Assembly (NCBI RefSeq): GCF_005796185.1
Contig: NZ_VAHM01000018.1
Span: 23,903 to 87,902 of the forward strand
Length of the DNA stretch: 64,000 nucleotides
Source of the DNA: Pseudarthrobacter sp. NamB4
GTDB lineage: Bacteria; Actinomycetota; Actinomycetes; Actinomycetales; Micrococcaceae
Direction: 5' to 3'
Shown here: piece after piece, positions 42,483-50,513 of the stretch
How the letters are laid out: every line of letters begins with the position of its first letter
Position numbering within the stretch: position 1 is the stretch's first letter
The notes under the pieces: generated by a model
What the model was told of the DNA's origin: nothing
Databases searched by the model: none
The model's input: only the letters and a program-made list of their open reading frames with translations
Position numbers and translations under genes: made by a program

Positions 42483-45400
42483 TTAGATCAGCGCATCGGA
42501 CAGGTGGTTGGGGGTTCCGAACCGGTGGGCGGTGATGCTGACGGCCTGTTCGTGCAGGAACGGCAGCAGCTCCACGCGTCCGGCTTCGGTAACCGGGTGG
42601 GCGTAAATCGCCATATCCGGGCAGCCGCCGGTAGCCCTGGCCAGCTCAGCGGAATCCCCACCAATCAGGCGGATGCGCCCGTTGGACAGCTTGCCCGCCG
42701 AGGCGCGGCGCCCTGCGGAAGCCAGCCAGTCGGCGTCGGACTCCACCGCCACCTCAATGTCCAGCGCGGTGAGCACGGAGCGCAGCTGGGCGGGAAGTTC
42801 GACGGCGGTGGACACCGTGAGTTCCGAGCCGGCCAGCACGCCGGCCGCTGCCGTCCGGACGAGGTGCGCCAGCGGCGCACCTTCCGAGAGGCGGACGGTG
42901 ACCGGCAGGCTGCGGTAGCGGAAGATGTTGCGTTCCGCGCTGAGGCCGGACACGTCCTTGGCGGTGCCGAATTCCTCGGCCCAGGCCTCGGCGTCGGACG
43001 CCAGGGCGCGTTGGACGGACTCAAGGTCGGCGGGCTCGAGTGCGGGGCCGGCGGCGTTGAGGATCCGGCGGACACCAGGGTGCGTGACGGCGGCACTTGC
43101 AGTGCTGCGGGAGGAGACCCAATCACCCAGGCCGGCCAGGTAGTTGGGTCCGCCCGCCTTAGTGCCGGCACCGACAGCGGACTTCTTCCAGCCGCCGAAC
43201 GGCTGGCGCTGCACGATGGCGCCGGTGATGCCGCGGTTGACGTACAGGTTGCCGGCCTGGATGCTGTCCAGCCAGATGCCCAGCTCCTCGGAGTTCAGGG
43301 AGTGCAGGCCCGCGGTGAGGCCGTACTCGATCTGGTTCTGGATGGCGACGGCCTCTTCAAGGGTCTCCGCGGTCATCACGCCGAGGACCGGTCCGAAGAA
43401 TTCGGTCAGGTGGAAGTAGGAACCGCGCTTGACGCCGTAGCGCACGCCCGGGCTCCAGAGCTTGCCGGTCCCGTCCAACTTCTTTGGCTGCACGGCCCAG
43501 TTCTCGCCCTCGCCCAGGGTGGTGAGGGCGTTGAGCAGCTTGCCGTTGGCGGGCTCGATGATGGGGCCCATTTGGCTGGTGGGATCCTGCGGGTAGCCCA
43601 CCTTCAGGGAGGTGACGGCGTCTATCAGCTGGTTGTGGAACCGCTTGGACTTGGCAACGGAGCCCACCAGGATCACCAGCGAAGCGGCGGAGCACTTCTG
43701 GCCGGCATGGCCGAACGCGGAGTAGGCCACGTCCTTGGCCGCGAGGTCCAGGTCGGCGCTGGGGGTGACAATGATGGCGTTCTTGCCGCTGGTTTCGGCC
43801 AGCAGCGGCAAGTCCTGGCGGAAGGACCGGAAGAGCTCGGCGGTCTCGTAGCCGCCGGTGAGGATCACGCGGTCCACTGCCGGGTGGCTGATCAGCTGCT
43901 TGCCGAGTTCCCGTTCGCCCAGCTGCACCATGGTGAGCACGTCGCGGGGCACGCCGGCTTCCCACAGGGCTTCGATCATTACGGCACCGCTGCGGGCGGC
44001 CTGCTTGGCGGGCTTGATGACGACGGCGGAGCCGGCGGCCAGTGCCGCGAGGGTGGACCCTGCCGGGATGGCGACCGGGAAGTTCCATGGCGGGGTGACA
44101 ACGGTGAGGTTGGCAGGGATGAACGTCGCGCCGTCGACCCTGTCCAGCTTGCGCGCGGATTCCGCGTAGTAGTGCGCGAAGTCAACCGCCTCGCTGACCT
44201 CGGGGTCGCCCTGGTCGATGGTCTTGCCGGTCTCGCTGGCCATGACCTCGAGCAGGTCAGCGCGGCGGGCCTCCAGGACGTCGCCGGCGCGGTGCAGAAT
44301 CTCGGCGCGTTCGTCGCCGGAGAGTTCGCCCCAGGCCTTGCCCTTTTCAACGGCGGTCTCGATCGCCTTGTTGAGCATCGCCTCGTCGTTGATGAAGGCA
44401 GCTGCGACGGAGGCGTTGCCCAAAGTGGAAGACGGGACGCGCTCCAGAATGGCCCGGCCCCAGTCGCGGTTGGCAGGCAGGGACGGATCGGTGTCCGGGG
44501 TGTTTTCGAAGTGGTCATGCGGCATCGGGACCGGCGGCAGGCTGCGGTTCTGCTGGCGGTTGGCCTGCGGGACGCTGTTGTCCAGCGCGGCGAGGGAGGC
44601 GAGGAAGCGCTGCTTCTCGCGCTCGAACAGGACCTCGTTCTCGCTCAGTTCGAACACGGCGGACATGAAGTTGTCCTGGCTGGCGCCCTCTTCGAGGCGG
44701 CGGATCAGATAGGCGATGGCGACGTCGAACTCGGACGGGTGCACCACGGGGGTGTAGAGCAGCAGCGAACCGACGTCCTTCTTGACGGCCTCGGCCTGGC
44801 CCTGCGCCATGCCCAGCAGCATTTCGAACTCGACGCCGGATTCCACGCCGCGCTGCTTGGCCAGGAGCCAGGCGAAGGCGATGTCGAACAGGTTGTGGCC
44901 AGCGACGCCGATCCGGATGTTCTTGATCCGTTCCGGATGCAGGGAGTAGTTGATGACGCTCTTGTAGCTGGTGTCGGAGTCCTGCTTGGTGCCCCAGGTG
45001 GCCAGCGGCCAGTCGTGCAGGGAGGATTCAACCTGCTCCATGGGCAGGTTGGCGCCCTTGACCACGCGGACCTTGATGCCGGCGCCGCCATTGGCGCGCC
45101 GCTCCGCGGCCCAGTCCTGCAGCCGGATCATCGCGGAGAGGGCGTCCGGGAGGTAGGCCTGGAGCACGATGCCCGCTTCCAGGTTCTTGAACTCGGGCTT
45201 GTCAAGGATCCGGGTGAAGACCGCGATGGTCATGTCCAGGTCCTTGTACTCCTCCATGTCCAGGTTGATGAACTTGGCCTTGCCGCCGTCGCGTGCGAAG
45301 GAGGCGGCGCGCTGGAACAGCGGGGTGAGCTTTTCGACAACATGTTCCACGGCTTCGTCAAAAGCCCAGGCGGAGTGCGGGGCGACGGTGGAGGACACCT

Positions 45401-45989
45401 TGATGGAGACGTAGTCCACGTCCGGGCGGGCAAGGAGCGTGTGGGTGCCCTCGAGCCGGCGGGAGGCTTCGTGCTCACCAAGGACAGCCTCGCCGAGGAG
45501 GTTGACGTTGAGCTTGATTCCGTCCTTCCTGATCTTGGCGATGGCGGGGCCCAGCTTGGCGTCGGTGGCGTCCACGATCAGGTGGCCCACCATTTCGCGC
45601 AGGACCTTGCGGGCAATCGGGATAACGACCTGCGGGAGCACCGGGGCCATGGCGCCGCCGACCTGCACTGCACGCCGCATGTACCACGGGAGGAAGGCAG
45701 GGACCTTGGGTGCGAGTGCTGCCAGGTTCCGTGCGGCGACGTGCAGGTCCTCCGGACGGACCACGCCGTCCACAAAGCCGACGGTGAATTCGAGCCCGTT
45801 GGGGTCCTTCAGCACGCCGGCCAACTGCTCGGCGGAGGCGTCCACGGGGACCTTCGAGGCCTCGGTCAGCCAGTGGCGGACCAGTGCCACTGCTTCATTG
45901 GCCAGGGCTTTGGCCTGGGGGACGTCGACGTCGACAGCCTGCTGAACGGTACCGGTGCCAACTGCCGGTTCCATTGCTACGTGGGTCAT
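42483..45989 (-). CDS. putA: Bifunctional proline dehydrogenase / P5C dehydrogenase
   Basis: 1168 residues from ATG 45989. The frame opens 14 codons earlier, into the operator region. The first 480 residues are the FAD-dependent proline dehydrogenase barrel (DYVSIKVSSTVAPHS, KFINLDMEEYKDLDM, GIVLQAYLPDAL and IKVRVVKGANLPME are typical). The second part is an aldehyde dehydrogenase: TPPWNFPVAIPAGST, AETSGKNAIIVTPSADLDLA and catalytic cysteine in GHAGQKCSAASLV. A trailing 170-residue region is a degenerate ALDH-like domain as in long PutA proteins. It converts proline to glutamate with a channelled intermediate. No DNA-binding ribbon-helix-helix is present. A 22-bp motif shared with the permease promoter lies upstream. 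Confidence 0.95.
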   Translation of the reverse strand: MTHVAMEPAVGTGTVQQAVDVDVPQAKALANEAVALVRHWLTEASKVPVDASAEQLAGVLKDPNGLEFTVGFVDGVVRPEDLHVAARNLAALAPKVPAFLPWYMRRAVQVGGAMAPVLPQVVIPIARKVLREMVGHLIVDATDAKLGPAIAKIRKDGIKLNVNLLGEAVLGEHEASRRLEGTHTLLARPDVDYVSIKVSSTVAPHSAWAFDEAVEHVVEKLTPLFQRAASFARDGGKAKFINLDMEEYKDLDMTIAVFTRILDKPEFKNLEAGIVLQAYLPDALSAMIRLQDWAAERRANGGAGIKVRVVKGANLPMEQVESSLHDWPLATWGTKQDSDTSYKSVINYSLHPERIKNIRIGVAGHNLFDIAFAWLLAKQRGVESGVEFEMLLGMAQGQAEAVKKDVGSLLLYTPVVHPSEFDVAIAYLIRRLEEGASQDNFMSAVFELSENEVLFEREKQRFLASLAALDNSVPQANRQQNRSLPPVPMPHDHFENTPDTDPSLPANRDWGRAILERVPSSTLGNASVAAAFINDEAMLNKAIETAVEKGKAWGELSGDERAEILHRAGDVLEARRADLLEVMASETGKTIDQGDPEVSEAVDFAHYYAESARKLDRVDGATFIPANLTVVTPPWNFPVAIPAGSTLAALAAGSAVVIKPAKQAARSGAVMIEALWEAGVPRDVLTMVQLGERELGKQLISHPAVDRVILTGGYETAELFRSFRQDLPLLAETSGKNAIIVTPSADLDLAAKDVAYSAFGHAGQKCSAASLVILVGSVAKSKRFHNQLIDAVTSLKVGYPQDPTSQMGPIIEPANGKLLNALTTLGEGENWAVQPKKLDGTGKLWSPGVRYGVKRGSYFHLTEFFGPVLGVMTAETLEEAVAIQNQIEYGLTAGLHSLNSEELGIWLDSIQAGNLYVNRGITGAIVQRQPFGGWKKSAVGAGTKAGGPNYLAGLGDWVSSRSTASAAVTHPGVRRILNAAGPALEPADLESVQRALASDAEAWAEEFGTAKDVSGLSAERNIFRYRSLPVTVRLSEGAPLAHLVRTAAAGVLAGSELTVSTAVELPAQLRSVLTALDIEVAVESDADWLASAGRRASAGKLSNGRIRLIGGDSAELARATGGCPDMAIYAHPVTEAGRVELLPFLHEQAVSITAHRFGTPNHLSDALI

Positions 45990-46054
45990 GGTTTTTCCCG
46001 TACTTTCTTGTTTTCGAGAAGGTCTTTCCACCAGTATGAGCTTCCACTCACATA

Positions 46055-46093
46055 AGATAAAGCGATCTTTTCTAAGTAATACAGGTTAGAAAA
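46055..46093. promoter_or_regulatory. putA operator region: shared motif plus 8-bp inverted repeat
   Basis: Plus strand 46055-46076 contains AGATAAAG and TTCTAA spaced as at 47951-47972 (16 of 22 bases identical). It overlaps a perfect inverted repeat TTTTCTAA (46068-46075) N10 TTAGAAAA (46086-46093). It lies 66-104 bases upstream of the putA start and is AT-rich against the GC-rich surroundings. Confidence 0.65.
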
Positions 46094-46159
46094 ACCAAAT
46101 CTTTCTTACCGTCCGCGCCTCCCCTGCCACCTTCCCTGCACGGGCCCATCTCAACCCCG

Positions 46160-46222
46160 ACGCCCCATCACTCCCTGCATCTAATCCCCAACGCCCCACC
46201 ACCTCCCGCGTGAAATCCGGGG
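46160..46222 (+). repeat. Two degenerate copies of the 32-bp repeat, plus orientation
   Basis: ACGCCCCATCACTCCC begins a unit at 46160 and ACGCCCCACCACCTCCC begins the next at 46191, 31 bases later. Both resemble the unit at 63874 onward (ACGCYCTATCACTTG...). They are less well conserved than the other copies, and face the oppositely oriented copies at 46304-46383 across a hairpin. Together with those features they fill the roughly 330-base gap between the putA promoter and the permease. Confidence 0.5.
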
Positions 46223-46250
46223 CTGCTTGTGCACCTCAATAAGAAACGAA

Positions 46251-46285
46251 TGAACCCTCCCCCACGCGTGGTGGAAGAGGGTTCA
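46251..46285 (-). terminator. Terminator after the amino-acid permease gene
   Basis: TGAACCCTC (46251-46259) pairs with GAGGGTTCA (46277-46285), with an inner CCAC/GTGG extension. On the minus strand the stem is followed by a T-rich run (TTCGTTTCTTATT), as expected for a terminator of the permease transcript. Confidence 0.75.
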
Positions 46286-46303
46286 TCGGTTTGGTGCGGC
46301 AGC

Positions 46304-46383
46304 TGATGGGGCGTCCGGGGAAAGTGCCCCGCAGGTGACGGGGCGTCCGGGGAAAGTGCCCCGCAGGTGATGGGGCGTGCGGC
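46304..46383. repeat. 32-bp tandem repeats, 2.5 copies, minus orientation
   Basis: Two exact-length units (46304-46335 and 46336-46367) differ by one base, followed by a partial third. Each contains GGGGC...GCCCC arms and can fold into a hairpin. Reverse-complemented, the unit has CTTTCCCCGGACGCCCCATCA, which aligns with the GTTTCGCCGGACGCTCTATCA form of the repeats at 63874-64000; it is the same family. It lies between the permease stop and its terminator. Confidence 0.85.
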
Positions 46384-46387
46384 GGGG

Positions 46388-47851
46388 TCAGCGGAGGGGG
46401 CGGTGCATCTCCACGAGCTCCTCGTGCCTCGGGCTGTCGGGGTTCATCAGCGAGTGCTTCTTGCCGTAGAAGAAGTAGATCGCCAGGCCCATGACCAGCC
46501 ACACCCCGAAGCGCGCCCACGTCTCCCAGTGCAGCTGGAACATCAGGAACGCGGATGCCAGGACGCCGAAGGCGGGGATAAACGGCATCAGCGGCAGGCG
46601 GAAAGTGCGCGGTGCGTCCGGGCGCTTGTAGCGGAAGATGATCACGGAAACGCAGACGACGACGAACGCGGCCAGGATGCCGATATTCGTCAGGTCAGCC
46701 ACTTCCTTGATCGGGAAAACGCCGGCCAGGAACGCGGAGCCGACGCCCGCAATCCACGTGACGCGCTGCGGGGTGCCGTGGCGGTCCGTCTTGGCGAACC
46801 AGCCCGGCAGAAGACCATCGCGGCTCATGGCGAACCATACGCGGGTTACGCCCAGGAGGAACGTCAGCATCACGGTGAGGATGGACAGCACAGCGAACAC
46901 CGAAATGATTGTGGCGATCACGGGCAGGCCAACCCCCGTGAAGGCCGAGGCGAAGCCGGCCGTGGGATCGATGTCCTTGTAGTTCTGCATGCCGGTCAGC
47001 ACCAGAGTGGCGGCCACGTAGAGCAGCATGGCGATGATCAGGGACAGCACGATGGCCTTGGGCATGTGTTTCTTGCCGTCTGTGGCTTCCTCGGCAGCGG
47101 TGCTCATGGCGTCATAGCCGAAGACCGCGAAGAAGACGGTGGCCGCACCGGCGAGGACGGGGCCAAAGCCGCTGGGCATGAACGGGTTGTAGTTGTTGGT
47201 GTCGATGTAGAAGACGCCCAACCCGATGATGAAGAGGATCAGGAGGACCTTGATGGCCACGGCCACGAGTTCGAACCGGCCAAAGGCCTTAGTGCCGCGG
47301 GACAGGATCCAGGTGACCAGCAGGCAGACCAGGATGGCGGGGATGTTGACGATGCCGCCCTTGCCCTCATCCGGCGTCGAGGTCATCCAGGCCGGCATGT
47401 TGATGCCGATGCCGGACAGGAACGCGTCGAAGTAGCCCGAGATGCCGATGGCCACCACGGCCACGATGGCAATGTACTCGAGCAGCAGGTCCCAGCCGAT
47501 GAACCAGCCAACGATTTCGCCGAGCGCCACATAACCGTAGGTGTACGCCGAGCCGGCGCGCGGGATCATGCCCGCGAATTCGGCGTAGGACAGTGCGGCC
47601 GCCGCGGAGGCGAGGCCTGCGATCAGGAAGGAAATCAGCACCGCGGGCCCCACCCCGGGTGTTCCTTCGCTTCCGGCAGCCACCAGGCCGGCCAGGGAGA
47701 AAATGCCGACGCCGATAATGCCGCCAACGCCGATTGCGGTCAGCTGCCACAGCCCGAGTGACTTGAAGAGGCCGCTGTGCTTATTCTCTTCTTCAATGTC
47801 GTCTATGGGCTTGCGCCGCATGATCGACTGGGTCATATCTCTAGTGCTCAT
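46388..47851 (-). CDS. APC-family amino-acid permease (YhdG/CAT type)
   Basis: 487 residues from ATG 47851, with AGGAG 8 bases upstream; an earlier in-frame start lacks this. 12-14 helices. GLWQLTAIGVGGIIGVGIFS is the consensus helix 1 with its unwound GxG segment. AFFGYDAMSTAAEEATDGKKHMPKAI is represented by FGYDAMSTAAEEATD, typical of cationic-amino-acid-type transporters. The gene shares a regulatory motif with putA and adjoins a LysR regulator, so proline or a related amino acid is a plausible substrate. Confidence 0.88.
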   Translation of the reverse strand: MSTRDMTQSIMRRKPIDDIEEENKHSGLFKSLGLWQLTAIGVGGIIGVGIFSLAGLVAAGSEGTPGVGPAVLISFLIAGLASAAAALSYAEFAGMIPRAGSAYTYGYVALGEIVGWFIGWDLLLEYIAIVAVVAIGISGYFDAFLSGIGINMPAWMTSTPDEGKGGIVNIPAILVCLLVTWILSRGTKAFGRFELVAVAIKVLLILFIIGLGVFYIDTNNYNPFMPSGFGPVLAGAATVFFAVFGYDAMSTAAEEATDGKKHMPKAIVLSLIIAMLLYVAATLVLTGMQNYKDIDPTAGFASAFTGVGLPVIATIISVFAVLSILTVMLTFLLGVTRVWFAMSRDGLLPGWFAKTDRHGTPQRVTWIAGVGSAFLAGVFPIKEVADLTNIGILAAFVVVCVSVIIFRYKRPDAPRTFRLPLMPFIPAFGVLASAFLMFQLHWETWARFGVWLVMGLAIYFFYGKKHSLMNPDSPRHEELVEMHRPLR

Positions 47852-47950
47852 CAGGAACTCCTGCTTGGGGTGCGACCCCGTCACGGCGCGCGAAGAATCG
47901 CTTGTGACGGGGGTAACTCGGTCCCAACAGTATGCAAGCGGGGTTGCGTT

Positions 47951-47985
47951 AGATAAAGTGACTACTTCTAACCTATATTCGTTAG
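47951..47985. promoter_or_regulatory. Operator region between the permease and LysR genes
   Basis: AGATAAAGTGACTACTTCTAAC (47951-47972) shares 16 of 22 bases with the motif upstream of putA, in the same orientation relative to the minus-strand genes. CTAAC-N8-GTTAG (47968-47985) forms an inverted repeat containing it. The region separates the divergent permease and LysR genes by 153 bases. Confidence 0.65.
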
Positions 47986-48004
47986 TTTCAGTTAGGAATT
48001 CCCC

Positions 48005-48928
48005 ATGCTCGACGTGCGCAGGCTGCGCCTGCTCCGGGAATTAAGCATCCGGGGAACGCTCGCAGAGGTGGCGGACGCCCTCCAATACAGCCCGTCGTCG
48101 GTCTCCCAGCAACTGGCACTGCTGGAGAAGGAAGTGGGCGTGGAGCTGCTCCGGAAGACGGGCCGGCGGGTGCAGCTGACCCCTCAGGCGGAGGTTCTGG
48201 TGGCGCACACCGCACAGCTGCTCCAGACCATGGAGCAGGCCGAGGCGGACCTGGCGGCATCGCTGACCACCGTGACGGGCACTGTGCGGATCGCCGTTTT
48301 CCAGTCGGCGGCGCTGGCGCTCATGCCCGAAACCCTGACCCGTATGGCCCGCGAGTACCCCGAGGTCCGGATCGAGATGATCCAGCGCGAGCCGGAAACA
48401 GCGCTTCACGAAACCTGGGCACGTGACTTCGACCTTGTCATCGCCGAGCAGTACCCGGGCCACGCCGCGCCGCGGTACCCGGAGCTGGACCGGATCAGGC
48501 TGACCACCGATGCGATACGGCTGGCCGTTCCACCGCAGTCCGACGGCGGCCCGGCCATCCGCTCCATCGAGGACACTGCGCACCTTGCCTGGGTGATGGA
48601 GCCACGCGGCGCGGCGTCAAGGCATTGGGCCGAGCAGGCCTGCCGGAGCGCAGGTTTCGAACCGGACGTGCGCTTTGAGACTGCGGACCTGCAGGCGCAG
48701 ATCAGGCTCATCGAGTCGGGGAATGCCGTGGCGCTGATGCCGGACCTGGTGTGGACGGGACGCGGCACCACCGCCCAGCTGCTGGACCTGCCCGGCAAGC
48801 CGCACCGCACCATCTTCACGTCGGTCCGGCGCTCCAGTGCCAAGCGGCCGGCGATTCTGGCCGCCCGGGAAACGCTCGCTGCCGCGGCGCAAGCGGTGGC
48901 AGCGGCGGCGGATAACGACGGCGGATGA
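48005..48928 (+). CDS. LysR-family regulator of proline utilisation (inferred)
   Basis: 307 residues. Helix-turn-helix at residues 3-60: RRLRLLRELSIRGTLAEVAD, then QYSPSSVSQQLALLEKEVG. This is the variant start found in many actinobacterial LysR proteins. The effector domain spans about 90-290. It is divergent from the amino-acid permease, and the motif in their shared intergenic region recurs upstream of putA. I infer that it controls putA, the permease and itself; the effector could be proline or P5C. No ribosome-binding site is visible, so it may be leaderless. Confidence 0.88.
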   Translation: MLDVRRLRLLRELSIRGTLAEVADALQYSPSSVSQQLALLEKEVGVELLRKTGRRVQLTPQAEVLVAHTAQLLQTMEQAEADLAASLTTVTGTVRIAVFQSAALALMPETLTRMAREYPEVRIEMIQREPETALHETWARDFDLVIAEQYPGHAAPRYPELDRIRLTTDAIRLAVPPQSDGGPAIRSIEDTAHLAWVMEPRGAASRHWAEQACRSAGFEPDVRFETADLQAQIRLIESGNAVALMPDLVWTGRGTTAQLLDLPGKPHRTIFTSVRRSSAKRPAILAARETLAAAAQAVAAAADNDGG

Positions 48929-48970
48929 GGGCCGCCGTCGTGCCCTAGCTGCTGAAGGTGGCTCCGGTCC

Positions 48971-49050
48971 TCCCTGCGCGGCGACTCCCTGCTTCAGTGC
49001 GCCGGGACCGTCCCTGCGCGACTGTTCCGTGCGTCACTGCGCCGGTGCGC
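48971..49050. repeat. Two degenerate 40-bp direct repeats upstream of panD
   Basis: TCCCTGCGCG occurs at 48971 and 49011. The following 30 bases are similar (both run into GTGCGCCGG or CTGCGCCGG). Copy period is 40 bases. No gene is visible in this 146-base interval. Confidence 0.5.
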
Positions 49051-49074
49051 GCCCGGCGCTAGACTGATGCCGTT

Positions 49075-49500
49075 ATGAATCGAACAATGTTCAAGTCCAA
49101 AATCCACCGGGCCACCGTCACCCATGCTGATCTGCATTATGTAGGCTCGGTCACCGTTGACCTGGACCTGCTCGAGGCGGCCGACATTCTGCCCGGCGAA
49201 CTCGTCTCCATTGTGGACGTGACCAACGGGGCCCGCCTGGAGACGTACACGATCGCCGGCGAGCGCGGTTCCGGCGTCATCGGCATCAACGGCGCGGCGG
49301 CGCACCTGATGCAGGAAAACGACATTGTCATTCTGATCACCTACGCGCAGATGACCACCGACGAAGCGAAGGCCTACGAGCCAAAGGTGGTCCACGTGGA
49401 CGAGAACAACAGGGTGGTCCAGCTCGGCAACGACCCCGCCGAGGGCCTCACGCCCGGTTTGCTGCGCCCCCCTTTCGCGCTTAACAACGCCGCACTGTAA
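49075..49500 (+). CDS. panD: Aspartate 1-decarboxylase
   Basis: 141 residues, pyruvoyl enzyme making beta-alanine for pantothenate. The self-cleavage site Gly24-Ser25 is in [32 protein letters not shown] and [14 protein letters not shown] are all present. Ser25 would become the pyruvoyl group. Length is a little above the usual 125-140. No other pan gene is adjacent. Confidence 0.96.
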   Translation: MNRTMFKSKIHRATVTHADLHYVGSVTVDLDLLEAADILPGELVSIVDVTNGARLETYTIAGERGSGVIGINGAAAHLMQENDIVILITYAQMTTDEAKAYEPKVVHVDENNRVVQLGNDPAEGLTPGLLRPPFALNNAAL

Positions 49501-49566
49501 CCGGAGCGTGAGCCCCGCTCCCCCGCCCCGCCGTGCCCTGCGGGATCACTTCCTGGAAGCCACACC

Positions 49567-50493
49567 TTGCTAGGGGTACTCGCGGGCTTCTTCGTGGTGT
49601 GGTGCATCATCCTGGTGGGCTGGTTCGTGGGCCGGCAGAACATTTTGGGCGCCAACGCCCGCCAGGTCCTGAGCTCCCTCACCTTCTTCGTGGCCAGTCC
49701 CGCCCTGTTGTTCGAAACCCTCAGCAAGGCCCGCCTCGCCGAGGTTTTCGCAGCTCCCCTGCTGGTGGCGGCCGTGTCCGCCGTCGCCACCGCCGCTATT
49801 TTCTTTGTCATCGCCAAGGTCTGGCTTAAGCGGTCGCTGCCGGAAGCGCTGATGTCCTCCATGGCGGCGTCGCTGGTCAACTCGGCCAACCTGGGCATCC
49901 CGGTTGCGGTCTATGTTCTGGGCGATGCCAGCTATGTGGCGCCGCTGCTGATCTTCCAGCTTGCCTTCTTCACGCCGCTGTTCCTGATGATCCTGGATTC
50001 AAGCACCAGCAAGCACCGCACCACGCCGCTGAACTTCATTGTAATGATCCTGCGGAACCCGATGATTGTCGGTTCGGCCCTGGGGCTGCTGGTGGCCGGC
50101 ACGGGTTTCAAGGTGCCGGAACTGATCATGGAGCCCATCCATTTGATCGGCGGTGCAGCGATTCCGGCCATGCTGATCGCTTTTGGGATGAGCCTGAACG
50201 GCAGCCGCCCGCTGCAGGCTTCGGAGGCCCGCCGTTTGGACGCCCTGCTGGCCAGTGGGTTCAAACTGGCGGTCCAGCCGGCGCTTGCGTATGTTTTTGC
50301 CCGGTTCGCGCTGGGACTGGAAGGCCATATCCTGTTTGCCGTCGTGGTGACCGCTGCCCTGCCCACGGCGCAAAATGTCTTTGTGGCCGCGAGCCGCTAC
50401 AAAACCGGCCTCACCGTAGCCAAGGACACCGTGCTGATTACCACTGTGGTGGCCGTGCCGGCGATGATCGGCGTGGCGCTGCTGCTGACCTGA
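49567..50493 (+). CDS. AEC-family (auxin efflux carrier type) transporter
   Basis: 308 residues from TTG 49567. This is the start that keeps helix 1; GTG or ATG alternatives would shorten it. About ten helices. VLSSLTFFVASPALLFETLS and SLVNSANLGIPVAVYVLGD are family hallmarks, with a late SRYKTGLTVAKDTVLITT. Members carry dicarboxylates or amino-acid derivatives. It lies 20 bases upstream of the flavin oxidase and may be cotranscribed. Confidence 0.85.
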   Translation: MLGVLAGFFVVWCIILVGWFVGRQNILGANARQVLSSLTFFVASPALLFETLSKARLAEVFAAPLLVAAVSAVATAAIFFVIAKVWLKRSLPEALMSSMAASLVNSANLGIPVAVYVLGDASYVAPLLIFQLAFFTPLFLMILDSSTSKHRTTPLNFIVMILRNPMIVGSALGLLVAGTGFKVPELIMEPIHLIGGAAIPAMLIAFGMSLNGSRPLQASEARRLDALLASGFKLAVQPALAYVFARFALGLEGHILFAVVVTAALPTAQNVFVAASRYKTGLTVAKDTVLITTVVAVPAMIGVALLLT

Positions 50494-50513
50494 CCACAGC
50501 TTCTGGAGGGCTG

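Noticed and set aside
42504..46055. An 1183-codon open frame opposite putA
   Set aside because: It mirrors putA exactly and its translation is His/Gly/Val-rich without any domain; long antisense frames arise from GC-rich third positions.
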